A stretch of 64,000 nucleotides of DNA from Cytophagales bacterium (lineage in GTDB: Bacteria; Bacteroidota; Bacteroidia; Cytophagales; Cyclobacteriaceae), in contig DAHVFH010000228.1 of assembly GCA_027317105.1 (NCBI GenBank), forward strand, positions 13,049 to 77,048, given 5' to 3'. Position numbers and translations under genes: made by a program. How positions within the stretch are numbered: position 1 is the stretch's first letter; the number at the start of each line of letters is the position of its first letter. Of this stretch, positions 16,198 through 25,550 are shown one piece after another. Below the pieces are notes generated by a model, which worked only from the letters and a program-made list of their open reading frames with translations, had not been told where the DNA came from and ran no database searches.

Positions 16198-17877
16198 ATG
16201 ATTGCAGAAACTAAACTAAGCAAGCTGAAAGAACTGATCGAAGATTCTACAGAAAAAGAATTGATCTGGATCAACGGCTATTTGTCGGGGCTTGTGAATT
16301 CAAGAACAGGGGTTGCACCCGTTCAGCCTACCTTCACGCAGAAGCTTACCATCGTATTTGGAACCGATACCGGAAATTCAAAAAAAGTAGCTTCTGGTTT
16401 TGCCAAACAACTAAAACAGAAGGGCGCACAAATAAAGTTGCAAGGGATAGATCAATACCGGTTGGCCGATCTTCAAAAGGAAAAATATTTGTTGTTAGTA
16501 ATCAGTACCCACGGTGACGGTGAGCCACCTGCTACGGCCAAGAACTTTTTTGATTATATCCACAACAATTCACTTGCCTTGAATGAATTGAGGTACGCTG
16601 TGCTGGCGTTGGGCGATTCAGCCTATCCTTTATTTTGTAAGGCCGGAGAAGACTTAGACGCACGATTGGGTGAACTTGGTGGCTCAAGACTGTTGCCACT
16701 AGAGAAATGTGATACGGACTTCGAAGATGTGGCCAATACTTGGATTGAAAATGTGACCAAAACCATAGATCCTAAATCGACTTCCAATCAAAAAAAAATC
16801 GTCTCTCCGAAAGTAAATGGTAAGAAAAATTATGAAGCCGTAATTTTATCGAACACCAATCTCAATGGAAGAGGCTCTGCAAAACAGACGCATCATATTG
16901 AGTTGTCCGCTTCGGGTGTAGCCTACGAGCCAGGGGATTCCCTGGGATTAATTCCACAAAATCGTTTGGTGTTAGTGAATGCAATCCTTGATGAGACGGG
17001 TATTGATCCAACTAAAAAAATCGCTTATCGCAAAGAAGAGATCACCGTATACGATTTGTTGACAAGAAAAGTAAATATTGCCTATTTACCTGAACGTCTT
17101 GTAAAACAATATGCGACTATCGTTGGTCAGGCGATACCGGTTACCCGAATGGATTTATTAAACCTAATCAAAATCTATCCGACAAAAGATGTCGCGCAGT
17201 TTGAAGAAGTCATCGGTATTTTAGAGCCGATCGCACCCCGGTTGTATTCTATCGCTTCTTCTTTAGCAGCCCACGAAGATGAGGTGCATCTTACCGTTGT
17301 TCGGAATTGCTTTTCTGTTTCCGATGAAGTGGAATATGGATTGTGTTCCGATTATCTCTTAAGCCTTCCAGTCGATGCGCACCTGGAATTTTACATTCAC
17401 AAAAATTCTGAGTTTAAACTTCCTGATTCCGAAAAGGATATGATCATGATTGGTCCGGGCACAGGCGTTGCCCCTTTCCGATCTTTTATTGAAGAAAGAA
17501 ATTCTACCAGTGCCAGCGGACGTAATTGGTTGTTTTATGGCGATCAGCATTTCGAGTCGGATTTTCTCTATCAAACAGAAATTCAAAACTACGTACAGCT
17601 TGGCGTGTTAACGAAAGTAAATGTTGCCTTTTCGCGTGATCAGGAAGAGAAGATTTATGTGCAGCATAAAATGCTTGAAGAGGGCAAAGCTGTTTTCGAT
17701 TGGTTGGAATCGGGCGCACACCTCTATATGTGTGGTGCAAAATCGCCAATGGCTGATGATGTAGAACGTGCATTAGTCACGATTGTGGAACAGTTCGGAA
17801 AGCAAACAACAGAAGAAGCGCAGGCTTATCTTAATCAAATGAAAGAAGATGGTCGGTATCAGAAGGATGTGTATTGA
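16198..17877 (+). CDS. cysJ: sulfite reductase flavoprotein (NADPH) alpha subunit
   Basis: A 559-residue diflavin reductase that passes electrons from NADPH to the sulfite reductase hemoprotein. The order is flavodoxin-like FMN domain (VFGTDTGNSKKVASGFAKQL, ISTHGDGEPPATAKNFFDYI, LALGDSAYPLFCKAG), then a CPR-type FAD domain (PRLYSIASS, EYGLCSDYL), then the NADPH domain (MIGPGTGVAPFRSFIEER, YMCGAKSPMADDVERAL). The protein is somewhat shorter than the enterobacterial enzyme. It begins five bases after cobA, so translation is probably coupled, and is followed by cysI. Confidence 0.94.
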   Translation: MIAETKLSKLKELIEDSTEKELIWINGYLSGLVNSRTGVAPVQPTFTQKLTIVFGTDTGNSKKVASGFAKQLKQKGAQIKLQGIDQYRLADLQKEKYLLLVISTHGDGEPPATAKNFFDYIHNNSLALNELRYAVLALGDSAYPLFCKAGEDLDARLGELGGSRLLPLEKCDTDFEDVANTWIENVTKTIDPKSTSNQKKIVSPKVNGKKNYEAVILSNTNLNGRGSAKQTHHIELSASGVAYEPGDSLGLIPQNRLVLVNAILDETGIDPTKKIAYRKEEITVYDLLTRKVNIAYLPERLVKQYATIVGQAIPVTRMDLLNLIKIYPTKDVAQFEEVIGILEPIAPRLYSIASSLAAHEDEVHLTVVRNCFSVSDEVEYGLCSDYLLSLPVDAHLEFYIHKNSEFKLPDSEKDMIMIGPGTGVAPFRSFIEERNSTSASGRNWLFYGDQHFESDFLYQTEIQNYVQLGVLTKVNVAFSRDQEEKIYVQHKMLEEGKAVFDWLESGAHLYMCGAKSPMADDVERALVTIVEQFGKQTTEEAQAYLNQMKEDGRYQKDVY

Positions 17878-17898
17878 ATTCTGGATGCTGGTTACTAG
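17878..17898. repeat. short 7-bp tandem array directly after cysJ stop
   Basis: Three heptamers ATTCTGG, ATGCTGG, TTACTAG start on the base after the cysJ stop codon. The words match the family seen at 53159-53228 (GATTCTG, GCTAG). Confidence 0.55.
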
Positions 17899-17935
17899 CT
17901 CGCGAAATTTAAATTAAGGAGTCAAATAAAAAATC

Positions 17936-19603
17936 ATGTTGGCAAAGAATTTATCACCAATAGAAAAAATTAAAACTGAAAGTAGCGGACTGCGGGGATC
18001 GATCATAGAAAGTCTTTATAATGAGATCACGGGTGCAATTCGGGAAGACGATCAGGCGGTGATCAAGTTTCACGGCATGTATCAACAAGATGACCGCGAT
18101 CAACGTGAAGAACGTGCCGCCAAAAAGTTAGACCGATTATATTCTTTTATGATCCGCCTTCGCCTACCGGGAGGTTTCCTTACCCCGCGGCAGTGGATCG
18201 CCTCGCACGAGATTGCAGGGAAGAACTCCACGGGAGTTATCAAAATTACTTCACGGCAAACCATTCAATTGCATGGCTTGATCAAATCGAAGATTAAACC
18301 AACGATCGCAGCATTCAATGCGGCTGAGTTAGATTCCATTGCCACTTGTGGTGATATCAATCGCAATGTGCTGTGTACTTCCAATCCGATTCAATCGCCT
18401 ATCCACGAAGAGGTATTCGCATATGCTGATAAAATCAGTCAACTCCTGATGCCGAAAACAAAGGCGTACTATGAAATCTGGCTTGATCAGGAAAAAATCG
18501 TGGATCGTAAGGTTGAAGAAGATCCACTGTATGAAGATCGGTATTTGCCACGGAAATTTAAAATCGCCATTGCCATACCTCCGAATAATGATGTGGATGT
18601 TTTTGCCAACGACATTGGATTGATAGCCGTTATTGAAAACAATAAACTCCTTGGTTTCAATATCGCCATTGGTGGTGGGCTCTCGACCACACATGGAAAT
18701 ACAAATACGTATGCTCGCTTGGCCACCGTGATTGGCTTTAGCGACACGGAAGATAGAACATTGAAAGCCGTTTACGAGATTGTTACGATTCAACGTGATT
18801 TCGGCAACCGCTCAGATCGGAAATTGGCACGTTTAAAATATACCTTGGATCGGGTAGGATTAGATTGGTTCAAAGAAGAATTGGAAAGACGAGTGGGATT
18901 CGAGTTGCAAGAAGCAAGGCCGTATCAGTTCACTTCAAGGAAAGATTATTTCGGTTGGGTTTCGGATGACAAGGATGTGTGGCATTACACCGCCTTTGTT
19001 GAAAATGGTCGCATCACCGATGAGGGAAAAGTTAAGTTGAAATCGGCACTATTGGAAGTGGCGAAGACCGGTAAGGCCAATTTTCGATTTACTTGTAATC
19101 AGAATGTTATTCTATCGGATGTTGATCTACAGGATAAATCGGGAGTTGAAGAGATACTCAATCAATTCGGTGTAGTTGCAAATACAGAAGCTTCTTCTTC
19201 ATTGAGAAAAAATTCGATGGCCTGTGTGGCGTTGAATACTTGCCCGCTGGCGTTGGCAGAGGGGCAACGCTATCTTCCCACACTCATTTCTAAAATAGAA
19301 CCGATCCTGAAAAAATATTTTTTGGAAGAAGAAGAAATCATTATCCGGATGACGGGCTGCCCTAACGGATGTGCACGGCCGTACGTAGCCGAGATCGGGT
19401 TAGTGGGAACTGCACTAGGTCATTACAATTTGCATTTTGGTGGCGATCGTTCGGGGCAAAGGTTGAATAGGCCCTACAAAGAAAATCTCAACGAAGAATC
19501 TATTTTAATGGAACTCGATGGTTGGCTTGGCCGATATAGATTGGAAAGAAGAATGGGTGAAAGTTTTGGTGACTATGCCCTTCGCGAAATAAAATTAAAC
19601 TGA
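17936..19603 (+). CDS. cysI: sulfite reductase hemoprotein beta subunit
   Basis: A 555-residue siroheme/4Fe-4S enzyme performing the six-electron reduction of sulfite to sulfide. Two ferredoxin-like half-domains are seen, with substrate/siroheme arginines in LRLPGGFLTPRQW and ITSRQTIQLHG, and the iron-sulfur-siroheme cysteines in MACVALNTCPLALAEGQRYL and MTGCPNGCARPYVAEIGLVG, followed by the NLHFGGDRSGQRLN loop. Gene order after cysJ points to the NADPH-dependent complex rather than a ferredoxin-dependent enzyme. The nitrite reductase alternative is unlikely because every neighbour is a sulfur gene. Confidence 0.93.
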   Translation: MLAKNLSPIEKIKTESSGLRGSIIESLYNEITGAIREDDQAVIKFHGMYQQDDRDQREERAAKKLDRLYSFMIRLRLPGGFLTPRQWIASHEIAGKNSTGVIKITSRQTIQLHGLIKSKIKPTIAAFNAAELDSIATCGDINRNVLCTSNPIQSPIHEEVFAYADKISQLLMPKTKAYYEIWLDQEKIVDRKVEEDPLYEDRYLPRKFKIAIAIPPNNDVDVFANDIGLIAVIENNKLLGFNIAIGGGLSTTHGNTNTYARLATVIGFSDTEDRTLKAVYEIVTIQRDFGNRSDRKLARLKYTLDRVGLDWFKEELERRVGFELQEARPYQFTSRKDYFGWVSDDKDVWHYTAFVENGRITDEGKVKLKSALLEVAKTGKANFRFTCNQNVILSDVDLQDKSGVEEILNQFGVVANTEASSSLRKNSMACVALNTCPLALAEGQRYLPTLISKIEPILKKYFLEEEEIIIRMTGCPNGCARPYVAEIGLVGTALGHYNLHFGGDRSGQRLNRPYKENLNEESILMELDGWLGRYRLERRMGESFGDYALREIKLN

Positions 19604-19609
19604 GTTTTC

Positions 19610-21124
19610 ATGACCGAAGTCACTGTGCTCGCACCTATAAAAGAAACCAATAATCTCTTTCCTGTTTTTCTTAAACTGGAGCACCTTCGATTATTGATTG
19701 TGGGTGGTGGCGTGATTGGTCTTGAGAAACTAAACGCAGTGATAACCAACTCTCCGGCCACCCGAATAAAAATTGTAGCAAAGTCGATCAGCGAACCTGT
19801 TAAGCTTTTGGCTAGGAAATACGATAACATCCAGTGGATTAAAAAGGAATACCAATCGGAAGATTTGAACACGATCGATCTAGTTATTGTGGCGACTAAT
19901 GATCCTGAATTAAGTAAGGTTGTTCAAAAAGATGCAAAAGAAAAACGGATATTAATTAATGTGGCCGACAAGCCTGAGCTGTGCGATTTTTATCTCGGCT
20001 CCGTGGTGAAGAAAGGAAACTTAAAAATTGCGATTTCAACCAATGGAAAGTCGCCTACTATTGCCAAGCGATTGAAAGAGATTTATGCCGATTCGCTGCC
20101 CGATCAGGTCGATGGCTTGTTGGAAAATATGCACCTGATAAGAAACAAGTTGAACGGCAATTTCGCAGAAAAGATCATCCAGTTAAATAAGATCACGGAG
20201 ACATTAGTGGCGCAGAAAGGAAACCCATCACCTCCTCTCAGCGAAAGGCAATGGAGACGGATCGCTTCGTATTCCCTTTTTGCATTCTTCTTCATGTTCC
20301 TGGGGCATTTGGTACTCTCCTACATTCCTTTTTCCAATTTGATTGGCGACTTGAAGGAATTTGCATTTAGTATCGATTCAAAATTTTATTGGATGATAGG
20401 GGCAGGCTTTCTTGCCCAGATGGTTGACGGATTATTGGGAATGGGTTACGGAGTCACTTGTACAACAATTCTTTTATCGCTTGGTGTGAATCTGCCCGCG
20501 ATAAGTGGAAGTATTCACACCGCGGAAATGTTTTCAAGTGGTGTTTCCGGATACAGCCATTATAAATTTGGTAACGTCAACAAGAAATTGTTTAAAAAGT
20601 TATTAATCCCCGGAGTCCTTGGTGCAATAGCGGGGGCGTATTTGCTTTCGCGTTTTGGAAATGAATACGCCAATTACATGCGTCCAGCACTGGCGGTTTA
20701 CACCCTATTCCTAGGTACAAAGATTCTTCGAGCAGCTTTTAAGAAAACGCGAATTGCAGAGAAGGTGAAAAGAGTAGGCTGGCTGGCGGGTGCTGGCGGT
20801 TTTCTTGATTCCTTCGGTGGGGGAGGCTGGGGTCCGCTGGTAACCAGCACACTGATTTCAAAGGGAAGGAGTCCACAATATGTGATTGGTTCGGTGAGCA
20901 TTACAGAATTTTTTATTACGTTGGCCAGTGCGATCACTTTTTTTTCGATGTTGGGCATCAATCACTGGCCAATTATTTTAGGGTTAATTGTTGGCGGTAC
21001 AATTGCTGCACCTTTTGCCGCCCGACTGGCTGGAAAACTCCCGGTAAAATCAATGTTTATTGGCGTTGGCGGACTGGTGGTTGTCTGGAGCTTGATTATG
21101 CTCTCCCGGTTTTTATTTGCATAA
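19610..21124 (+). CDS. fused siroheme synthase (oxidase/ferrochelatase) - TSUP membrane transporter
   Basis: A 504-residue fusion. Residues about 14-205 form a CysG-N/Met8p-like domain (FLKLEHLRLLIVGGGVIGLE, DLVIVATNDPELSKVVQ, NVADKPELCDFYLGSVVKKG, AISTNGKSPTIAKRLKEIY), which converts precorrin-2 to siroheme. Residues about 225-504 form a TauE/SafE (TSUP) transporter with about eight helices, including GAGFLAQMVDGLLGMGYGVT, SGSIHTAEMFSSGVSGYSHY and GGFLDSFGGGGWGPLVTSTL. TSUP proteins move sulfite, sulfate or organosulfur anions. The gene begins seven bases after cysI and ends the operon, so it ties siroheme completion to sulfur-anion transport in one polypeptide. Confidence 0.92.
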   Translation: MTEVTVLAPIKETNNLFPVFLKLEHLRLLIVGGGVIGLEKLNAVITNSPATRIKIVAKSISEPVKLLARKYDNIQWIKKEYQSEDLNTIDLVIVATNDPELSKVVQKDAKEKRILINVADKPELCDFYLGSVVKKGNLKIAISTNGKSPTIAKRLKEIYADSLPDQVDGLLENMHLIRNKLNGNFAEKIIQLNKITETLVAQKGNPSPPLSERQWRRIASYSLFAFFFMFLGHLVLSYIPFSNLIGDLKEFAFSIDSKFYWMIGAGFLAQMVDGLLGMGYGVTCTTILLSLGVNLPAISGSIHTAEMFSSGVSGYSHYKFGNVNKKLFKKLLIPGVLGAIAGAYLLSRFGNEYANYMRPALAVYTLFLGTKILRAAFKKTRIAEKVKRVGWLAGAGGFLDSFGGGGWGPLVTSTLISKGRSPQYVIGSVSITEFFITLASAITFFSMLGINHWPIILGLIVGGTIAAPFAARLAGKLPVKSMFIGVGGLVVVWSLIMLSRFLFA

Positions 21125-21173
21125 TTTGTCAAGTCTCCATTCCTTATTAGGGCCATTTCGGCTGAGGTCTCCG

Positions 21174-21266
21174 AATGCCGGAAGCCCGATGTTCATGCTC
21201 CCCACTACGGGATGCTGGCGCTCGGTATTTGATCCATATTAAAAAGCTGGCCGCACGTCCGGCATG
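21174..21266. repeat. inverted-repeat intergenic element
   Basis: ATGCCGGA near 21175 and TCCGGCAT near 21258 form the outer arms of an element of about 90 bases with internal GC-rich words (GCCCGATG, ACTACGGGATGCTGGC). It lies between the cys operon end and the next gene. It looks like a non-coding palindromic repeat; the copy number elsewhere is unknown. Confidence 0.5.
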
Positions 21267-21322
21267 ACAGAAAATTTTGATTTTACGACAGCGAGACTGA
21301 TCTTTGAAAAAAAATATTTTCT

Positions 21323-21781
21323 TTGATTACTTCCAAACCCAAGACCAGCACGGTCTCCTCTTTTGTCTTTTTTCTGCTCATTACCATTGTAGTGGTGGCC
21401 ATGAATTCCATTGCCATCTTCAAGGGACAGCTGATTGCCTGGTACAATTATGCGGTAATTGCCATCATGGTGCCCATTGGGATTTTTGTTTTCTATAAAA
21501 TCTTCCTTCGTTACAAAATCCTGCGGTTAGGCAATAATCAGATTCAAATTGACTACCCGATGTTACGCCAAAGCAAGGTTTATCGGCTTGATCAGGTTGC
21601 CAGTTGGATAGAAAATAGAGTGAAGACCGGAAAGAATTCGGAGTATAAGGAGCTTCAAATTCGGTTTGCCGATGGAACGAAGATCAACATTGGGCATAAG
21701 GAGCACACGGAATATGCCAAGATGGTTCAATATCTTGCCCAGAAGGCGCCTAAAAAAAAGCCTCACTCGCCTGATTGGTAA
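21323..21781 (+). CDS. membrane-anchored conserved hypothetical protein (PH-like)
   Basis: A 152-residue protein with two N-terminal hydrophobic helices (SFVFFLLITIVVVAMNSIAI and YNYAVIAIMVPIGIFVFYKI) and a soluble tail with alternating beta strands (LGNNQIQIDYPMLRQSKVYR, LQIRFADGTKINIG) reminiscent of bacterial PH-like domains. There is no ATG before the first helix; the probable start is the TTG at 21323. Function unknown. The tRNA promoter elements overlap its 3' end. Confidence 0.6.
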   Translation: MITSKPKTSTVSSFVFFLLITIVVVAMNSIAIFKGQLIAWYNYAVIAIMVPIGIFVFYKIFLRYKILRLGNNQIQIDYPMLRQSKVYRLDQVASWIENRVKTGKNSEYKELQIRFADGTKINIGHKEHTEYAKMVQYLAQKAPKKKPHSPDW

Positions 21782-21805
21782 AGTTTCAAATCCTGTTTAC
21801 TTTTG
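21774..21805 (+). promoter_or_regulatory. promoter of the tRNA-Leu pair
   Basis: ATTG at 21774-21777 and TACTTTTG at 21798-21805 (a TAnnTTTG box) are separated by 20 bases, the Bacteroidota arrangement, and lie 37 bases before the first tRNA-Leu. Confidence 0.6.
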
Positions 21806-21841
21806 CCGTCCCTCAAAACTCGAACGAGAGTTTTTGTACAT

Positions 21842-21923
21842 GCCCAGGTGGTGAAATTGGTAGACACGCTACTTTGAGGGGGTAGTGCCGCAAGGTGTGC
21901 TGGTTCGAGTCCAGTCCTGGGCA
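21842..21923 (+). tRNA. tRNA-Leu (anticodon GAG)
   Basis: An 82-base cloverleaf. Acceptor arms GCCCAGG and CCTGGGC pair; the D loop has GAAATTGGTAGAC; the anticodon loop reads TTGAGGG with GAG; a long class II variable arm (GTGCCGCAAGGTGT) is present, and the T loop is GGTTCGAGTCC. Discriminator A; CCA is not encoded. It is the first of two tandem tRNA-Leu genes. Confidence 0.95.
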
Positions 21924-21938
21924 CTTTTAATTTTGAAG

Positions 21939-22020
21939 GCCGAAGTGGTGAAATTGGTAGACACGCACGTTTCAGGGGCGTGTGGCGCAAGCTATGCGGG
22001 TTCGAGTCCCGCCTTCGGCA
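21939..22020 (+). tRNA. tRNA-Leu (anticodon CAG)
   Basis: Acceptor GCCGAAG pairs with CTTCGGC; the anticodon loop is TTCAGGG with CAG; a class II variable arm and GGTTCGAGTCC T loop follow. It begins 15 bases after the GAG isoacceptor and is cotranscribed with it, sharing the promoter and the terminator at 22040. Confidence 0.95.
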
Positions 22021-22039
22021 CTGAGAACGAAATAAAAAA

Positions 22040-22061
22040 AGCCTTCTGATTTCAGAAGGCT
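22040..22061. terminator. bidirectional Rho-independent terminator
   Basis: Perfect 10-bp stem AGCCTTCTGA / TCAGAAGGCT with a TT loop, flanked by an A run before and a T run after. It can end both the tRNA transcript (+) and the DUF4890 gene (-). Confidence 0.9.
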
Positions 22062-22086
22062 TTTTTTGTAAACGTTCCATCTCTCA

Positions 22087-22467
22087 TTAATTTTTTCCTC
22101 TTCGTTCTTTTCTTTTTTCTTCCATCTGTTGCTTGGCTGTTGCGTAAGCTTGGAATTGATCCACGGTCAAAATTCCTTTTAATTCGGTATTCCGTGCTTC
22201 ATCATTGGCCTTCACCGCTTTCATCATTGCTGCGCGGTTGCCTGAATCTTGAGATCGGTTTTGTTCATTCAGGTTGGCATACTTAAGGTTTACAGCCGCT
22301 ACCTTTGTTTTTTGATCATCAGTTAACGTTACTGTTTTGGCAATAAATGCGGTGTATTGATCGGCCCGTTCTTGAGGAGTTCTCCGTTGTCTTCCACCAC
22401 CACCATTTTGAGCAAAGCCGCTTAGCCCAATCAGAGCCAGAGCGCACGAAAGAATTAATTTTTTCAT
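22087..22467 (-). CDS. DUF4890-like periplasmic protein
   Basis: A 126-residue exported protein: signal peptide MKKLILSCALALIGLSGFAQ, a Gly/Arg-rich linker, then two helices rich in Gln, Lys and Ala (VTLTDDQKTKVAAVNLKYAN; LKGILTVDQFQAYATAKQQM) ending in a basic tail. This matches the small Bacteroidota DUF4890 group, which resembles Spy/CpxP envelope chaperones in its helical repeats. A chaperone-like or metal-responsive role is inference. It is expressed toward the bidirectional terminator at 22040. Confidence 0.7.
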   Translation of the reverse strand: MKKLILSCALALIGLSGFAQNGGGGRQRRTPQERADQYTAFIAKTVTLTDDQKTKVAAVNLKYANLNEQNRSQDSGNRAAMMKAVKANDEARNTELKGILTVDQFQAYATAKQQMEEKRKERRGKN

Positions 22468-22541
22468 TTTTTTTGTGTTTGATGGACGGTTGGAGTATGC
22501 GGGAGTGAAATGGTTTAATGCCGTGGGAGGATTACCGCATG

Positions 22542-23204
22542 TCAGGAGAGCGCGTGGTTCAAAAAGTTATTGAGGTGTTTGATGTGTTTGCAGATCACGA
22601 TCACTTTTTTTAGAAAATTCTTGTCCATTACCTCCGCATCGGTAAATGAATGAGACACAGTGAAGCTCTTGTTTTTTAATAATTCGATCTGCGGATGATC
22701 TTTTGGATAGCCCTTGGGTGCCGTTTTTAGACGATCCCAATCGGAAAGGCCATCAAAATTCTTTTTGAATTCTTTCGCTTTCAAAACCTTTAAGAGCGCA
22801 TCGGAATTGTAATCTATCTCTTGCCGAATCTTCGCAAGGTTTTCGGGGTTGGGCATATACATCCCACCCGCAATCATGCTTTTATTCCCCGGCTCGAGGT
22901 GAATATAATAGCCTGGCTCTTGTTCCATTTTTCCGTGAGGCGAAAAACCTGCGCCCATGTTGTTTTTGTAGGGTCGCTTGTCCTTGCTGAACCGAACATC
23001 GCGGTAGATTCTAAAACCCAGTTTACGTGGGTTCAGGCTTCCTAGTGTATCGTCAATTTTTAAAAGTTCTTTGTGAAAGGATTCCAAAAAATCTTCGAAC
23101 GATACTTTGGCTTCAAGGTAAACCGATTTATTTTTTTCAAACCATTCCCGGTTGTTGTTTTTGGAAAGGTTTTTTAGAAATTTAAGAATAAGCGGAGCAT
23201 TCAT
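22542..23204 (-). CDS. DUF2461 family protein
   Basis: A 220-residue soluble protein with DUF2461 hallmarks: FLKNLSKNNNREWFEKNKSV at the start, RDVRFSKDKRPYKNNMGAGF in the middle, YYIHLEPGNKSMIAGGMYMP, and a helical C-terminus. The family is widespread and of unknown function. Its start directly abuts the stop of the alkane monooxygenase gene on the same strand, so the two are probably cotranscribed. Confidence 0.88.
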   Translation of the reverse strand: MNAPLILKFLKNLSKNNNREWFEKNKSVYLEAKVSFEDFLESFHKELLKIDDTLGSLNPRKLGFRIYRDVRFSKDKRPYKNNMGAGFSPHGKMEQEPGYYIHLEPGNKSMIAGGMYMPNPENLAKIRQEIDYNSDALLKVLKAKEFKKNFDGLSDWDRLKTAPKGYPKDHPQIELLKNKSFTVSHSFTDAEVMDKNFLKKVIVICKHIKHLNNFLNHALS

Positions 23205-24263
23205 TTATTCAGGTTTATGCGCATGGTTATATTTTTCAATGACTTGGTGCATGACCTTAAACCAAAGTGGAGGGAAGAGCGAAAGCACCATCATGCCAGG
23301 ATATCCGGTAGGCATCTGCGGGCTCTCATCTAGATGTCTTAAAATCTGAAATTTTCGTGAGGTCATGTAGTGATGATCGGAGTGGCGGGTCAATTCAAAT
23401 AACATGATCCTTCCCACGGGGTGATCGGAATTCCAAGAGTGAATGGGCATCACTCTTTCATAGCGGTCGTCTTCCATTTTCTTTCTGCGCAAGCCATAAT
23501 GTTCGATATAGTTTACGGTTTCCAGTAGCAGAAATCCAAGGATGGCAGCTGCAACAAAATAAAACATTACCGTCCAGCTCCAAATCAAAGCGATGGCAAT
23601 CAGCATAATGAGCTGAATGAATTGGAAGACGAGCATTTCGTTATGAACGCTCAAGAATTTTCGGTGTTGATTTTTTAATCGCTCTCCTTCGATGTGCCAA
23701 GCCGAAATCCAACTGTTGATCACCGAGCGAAAGTAAAATGCATAAATATTTTCACCAAGACGGGCGGAGGCAGGATCTTCATTGGTCGATACATTTTTAT
23801 GATGGCCACGATTATGCTCGATATAAAAATGCATATAGAGCGAGGTCATCAACAGCATTTTACTGAATAACTTTTCATATCTGGTGCTGCGATGACCAAG
23901 CTCATGGGCCACGTTAATACCCAAAACCCCACAAGAAATACCAAAGGCAATGACCATTCCCATGATCTCCCAGTTTTTTAGCGAAGGATCACTCACCCGT
24001 TGAAGGAAATAAAATAGCGTGATGAATTGGATTGGCATCACGCTCCAAACGATCAAATCGTACTTCCAATCTTTCTTAGCTAAATCCTCCTCAGCCTGCG
24101 ATAGATTTTCCGGTGAGCCTTTAAATAGTAATTCTACCAAAGGGATCATCCCAAATGCATAGATGGGTGCGAGGAACACCCATATGCCACCCATCCACAT
24201 AGAGAAAAAGATGACGGCTACGGTGACGTAAACGGACACGTATTTAAAGAACCGCAAATTCAT
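23205..24263 (-). CDS. alkB: alkane 1-monooxygenase (AlkB-type membrane di-iron hydroxylase)
   Basis: A 352-residue membrane-bound non-heme di-iron hydroxylase. The histidine boxes that bind the two irons are visible: HELGHR, HRGHHKNV and RHSDHH, plus the NYIEHYGL signature that separates alkane hydroxylases from desaturases. Several hydrophobic helices precede the boxes. The ATG at 24263 is chosen over a TTG six codons upstream. No rubredoxin or rubredoxin reductase is adjacent, so electron supply must be encoded elsewhere. The substrate could be a medium-chain alkane or another hydrophobic hydrocarbon; shorter than the Pseudomonas enzyme by about 50 residues at the termini. Confidence 0.88.
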   Translation of the reverse strand: MNLRFFKYVSVYVTVAVIFFSMWMGGIWVFLAPIYAFGMIPLVELLFKGSPENLSQAEEDLAKKDWKYDLIVWSVMPIQFITLFYFLQRVSDPSLKNWEIMGMVIAFGISCGVLGINVAHELGHRSTRYEKLFSKMLLMTSLYMHFYIEHNRGHHKNVSTNEDPASARLGENIYAFYFRSVINSWISAWHIEGERLKNQHRKFLSVHNEMLVFQFIQLIMLIAIALIWSWTVMFYFVAAAILGFLLLETVNYIEHYGLRRKKMEDDRYERVMPIHSWNSDHPVGRIMLFELTRHSDHHYMTSRKFQILRHLDESPQMPTGYPGMMVLSLFPPLWFKVMHQVIEKYNHAHKPE

Positions 24264-24355
24264 GGCAATAAAATCAGGCAACCAAAGTTACAATTCTTTC
24301 AGTGTTTTTTGTTGACGGCAAGGCAGAAATCTACGCCTGTTGGATTACGAAATGA

Positions 24356-25345
24356 TCATGCATTCACAAACTTCATTCCAGCCTCCGCGTAGCGCAAACC
24401 AGCCGCTGCACCTTTTGGTGCGATGGCATCAATTTCTGCCAACTCTTCTTTCGAAAACTTCACGTTAACGGCATCCACGTTTTCTTCCAGGTATTTAATG
24501 CGTTTAGTGCCGGGGATGGGGAAGATGTGCTCGCCTTGCGCCATCACCCATGCCAGGGCAAGTTGCGATGTGGTGCATCCCTTTTTTGTGGCAAGTATTT
24601 CCAGCTTCTTTACGATATCGAGGTTCTTTTGAAAATTCTCGCCTTGAAAGCGGGGCGACATCCTTCTGAAATCGGTAGGCTCAAAGTCTTCAAATTTTTT
24701 GATCTGACCTGTTAAAAAACCGCGTCCGAGCGGACTGTAGGCCACGAAGGCAATTCCCAATTCCTTACAAGTATTTAATAATTCTTCTTCCGGTTCTCTG
24801 CTCCAGAGCGAATATTCAGTTTGCAGTGCGGTAATAGGATGAATTTTATGCGCTCTCCGTATGGTGGCGGGAGATGCTTCTGAGAGGCCAATGGTTTTTA
24901 CTTTTCCTTGCTTTACTAGATCAGCCATAGCGCCAACCGTTTCTTCAATGGGCGTAGCTGGGTCTACACGATGCAAATAGTATAAATCAATAATGTCCAC
25001 ATTCAATCTCTTTAAACTACCCTCACAAGCTTGGTGAACATATTCCGGTTTTCCATTAAACCCTCTTACCGTTGGATTAGTCGCATCGCGCACAATTCCA
25101 AATTTAGTAGCGAGGGTAACCTGATCACGTTTTCCTTTTAAGGCTTTGCCCACCAACACTTCATTGGTGAACGGGCCGTACATGTCGGAGGTATCGAGAA
25201 AGGTAACACCAAGCTCAATGGCGCGGTGGATGACGGCAGTTGATTCAGCATCGTTGCCAGCACCATAAAATTCTGACATGCCCATGCAGCCAAGTCCGAG
25301 TTGTGAGGTTTTAATTCCTTGTGATCCGAGATTCCGTATTTGCAT
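24356..25345 (-). CDS. aldo/keto reductase
   Basis: A 329-residue NADPH-dependent aldo/keto reductase with a TIM barrel. N-terminal [13 protein letters not shown], then [20 protein letters not shown] (catalytic Asp and Tyr), LATKFG (Lys), [12 protein letters not shown] (His), [32 protein letters not shown] and the cofactor-binding [14 protein letters not shown]. It belongs to the AKR13-like group; the natural substrate is unknown. It is transcribed on the minus strand ahead of alkB, with an intervening gap of 90 bases. Confidence 0.92.
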   Translation of the reverse strand: MQIRNLGSQGIKTSQLGLGCMGMSEFYGAGNDAESTAVIHRAIELGVTFLDTSDMYGPFTNEVLVGKALKGKRDQVTLATKFGIVRDATNPTVRGFNGKPEYVHQACEGSLKRLNVDIIDLYYLHRVDPATPIEETVGAMADLVKQGKVKTIGLSEASPATIRRAHKIHPITALQTEYSLWSREPEEELLNTCKELGIAFVAYSPLGRGFLTGQIKKFEDFEPTDFRRMSPRFQGENFQKNLDIVKKLEILATKKGCTTSQLALAWVMAQGEHIFPIPGTKRIKYLEENVDAVNVKFSKEELAEIDAIAPKGAAAGLRYAEAGMKFVNA

Positions 25346-25550
25346 AAATTGTAGTTTTTAGTCATAAGGGTTAACAAATTACCTCTCACAAAGTTCATTA
25401 TTAGAAGTAGTACTTAGCTTAATGGATTGACCGTACAAATATCGCTGGTTCAAGCCCTATAATTTTATTTAATACTGTAGCTCCACTTGGCAGCTTGAAG
25501 ACAATTCACTTTTTCCGTCATTAAATGTTAACTTCCAACTTTGATTAGGG

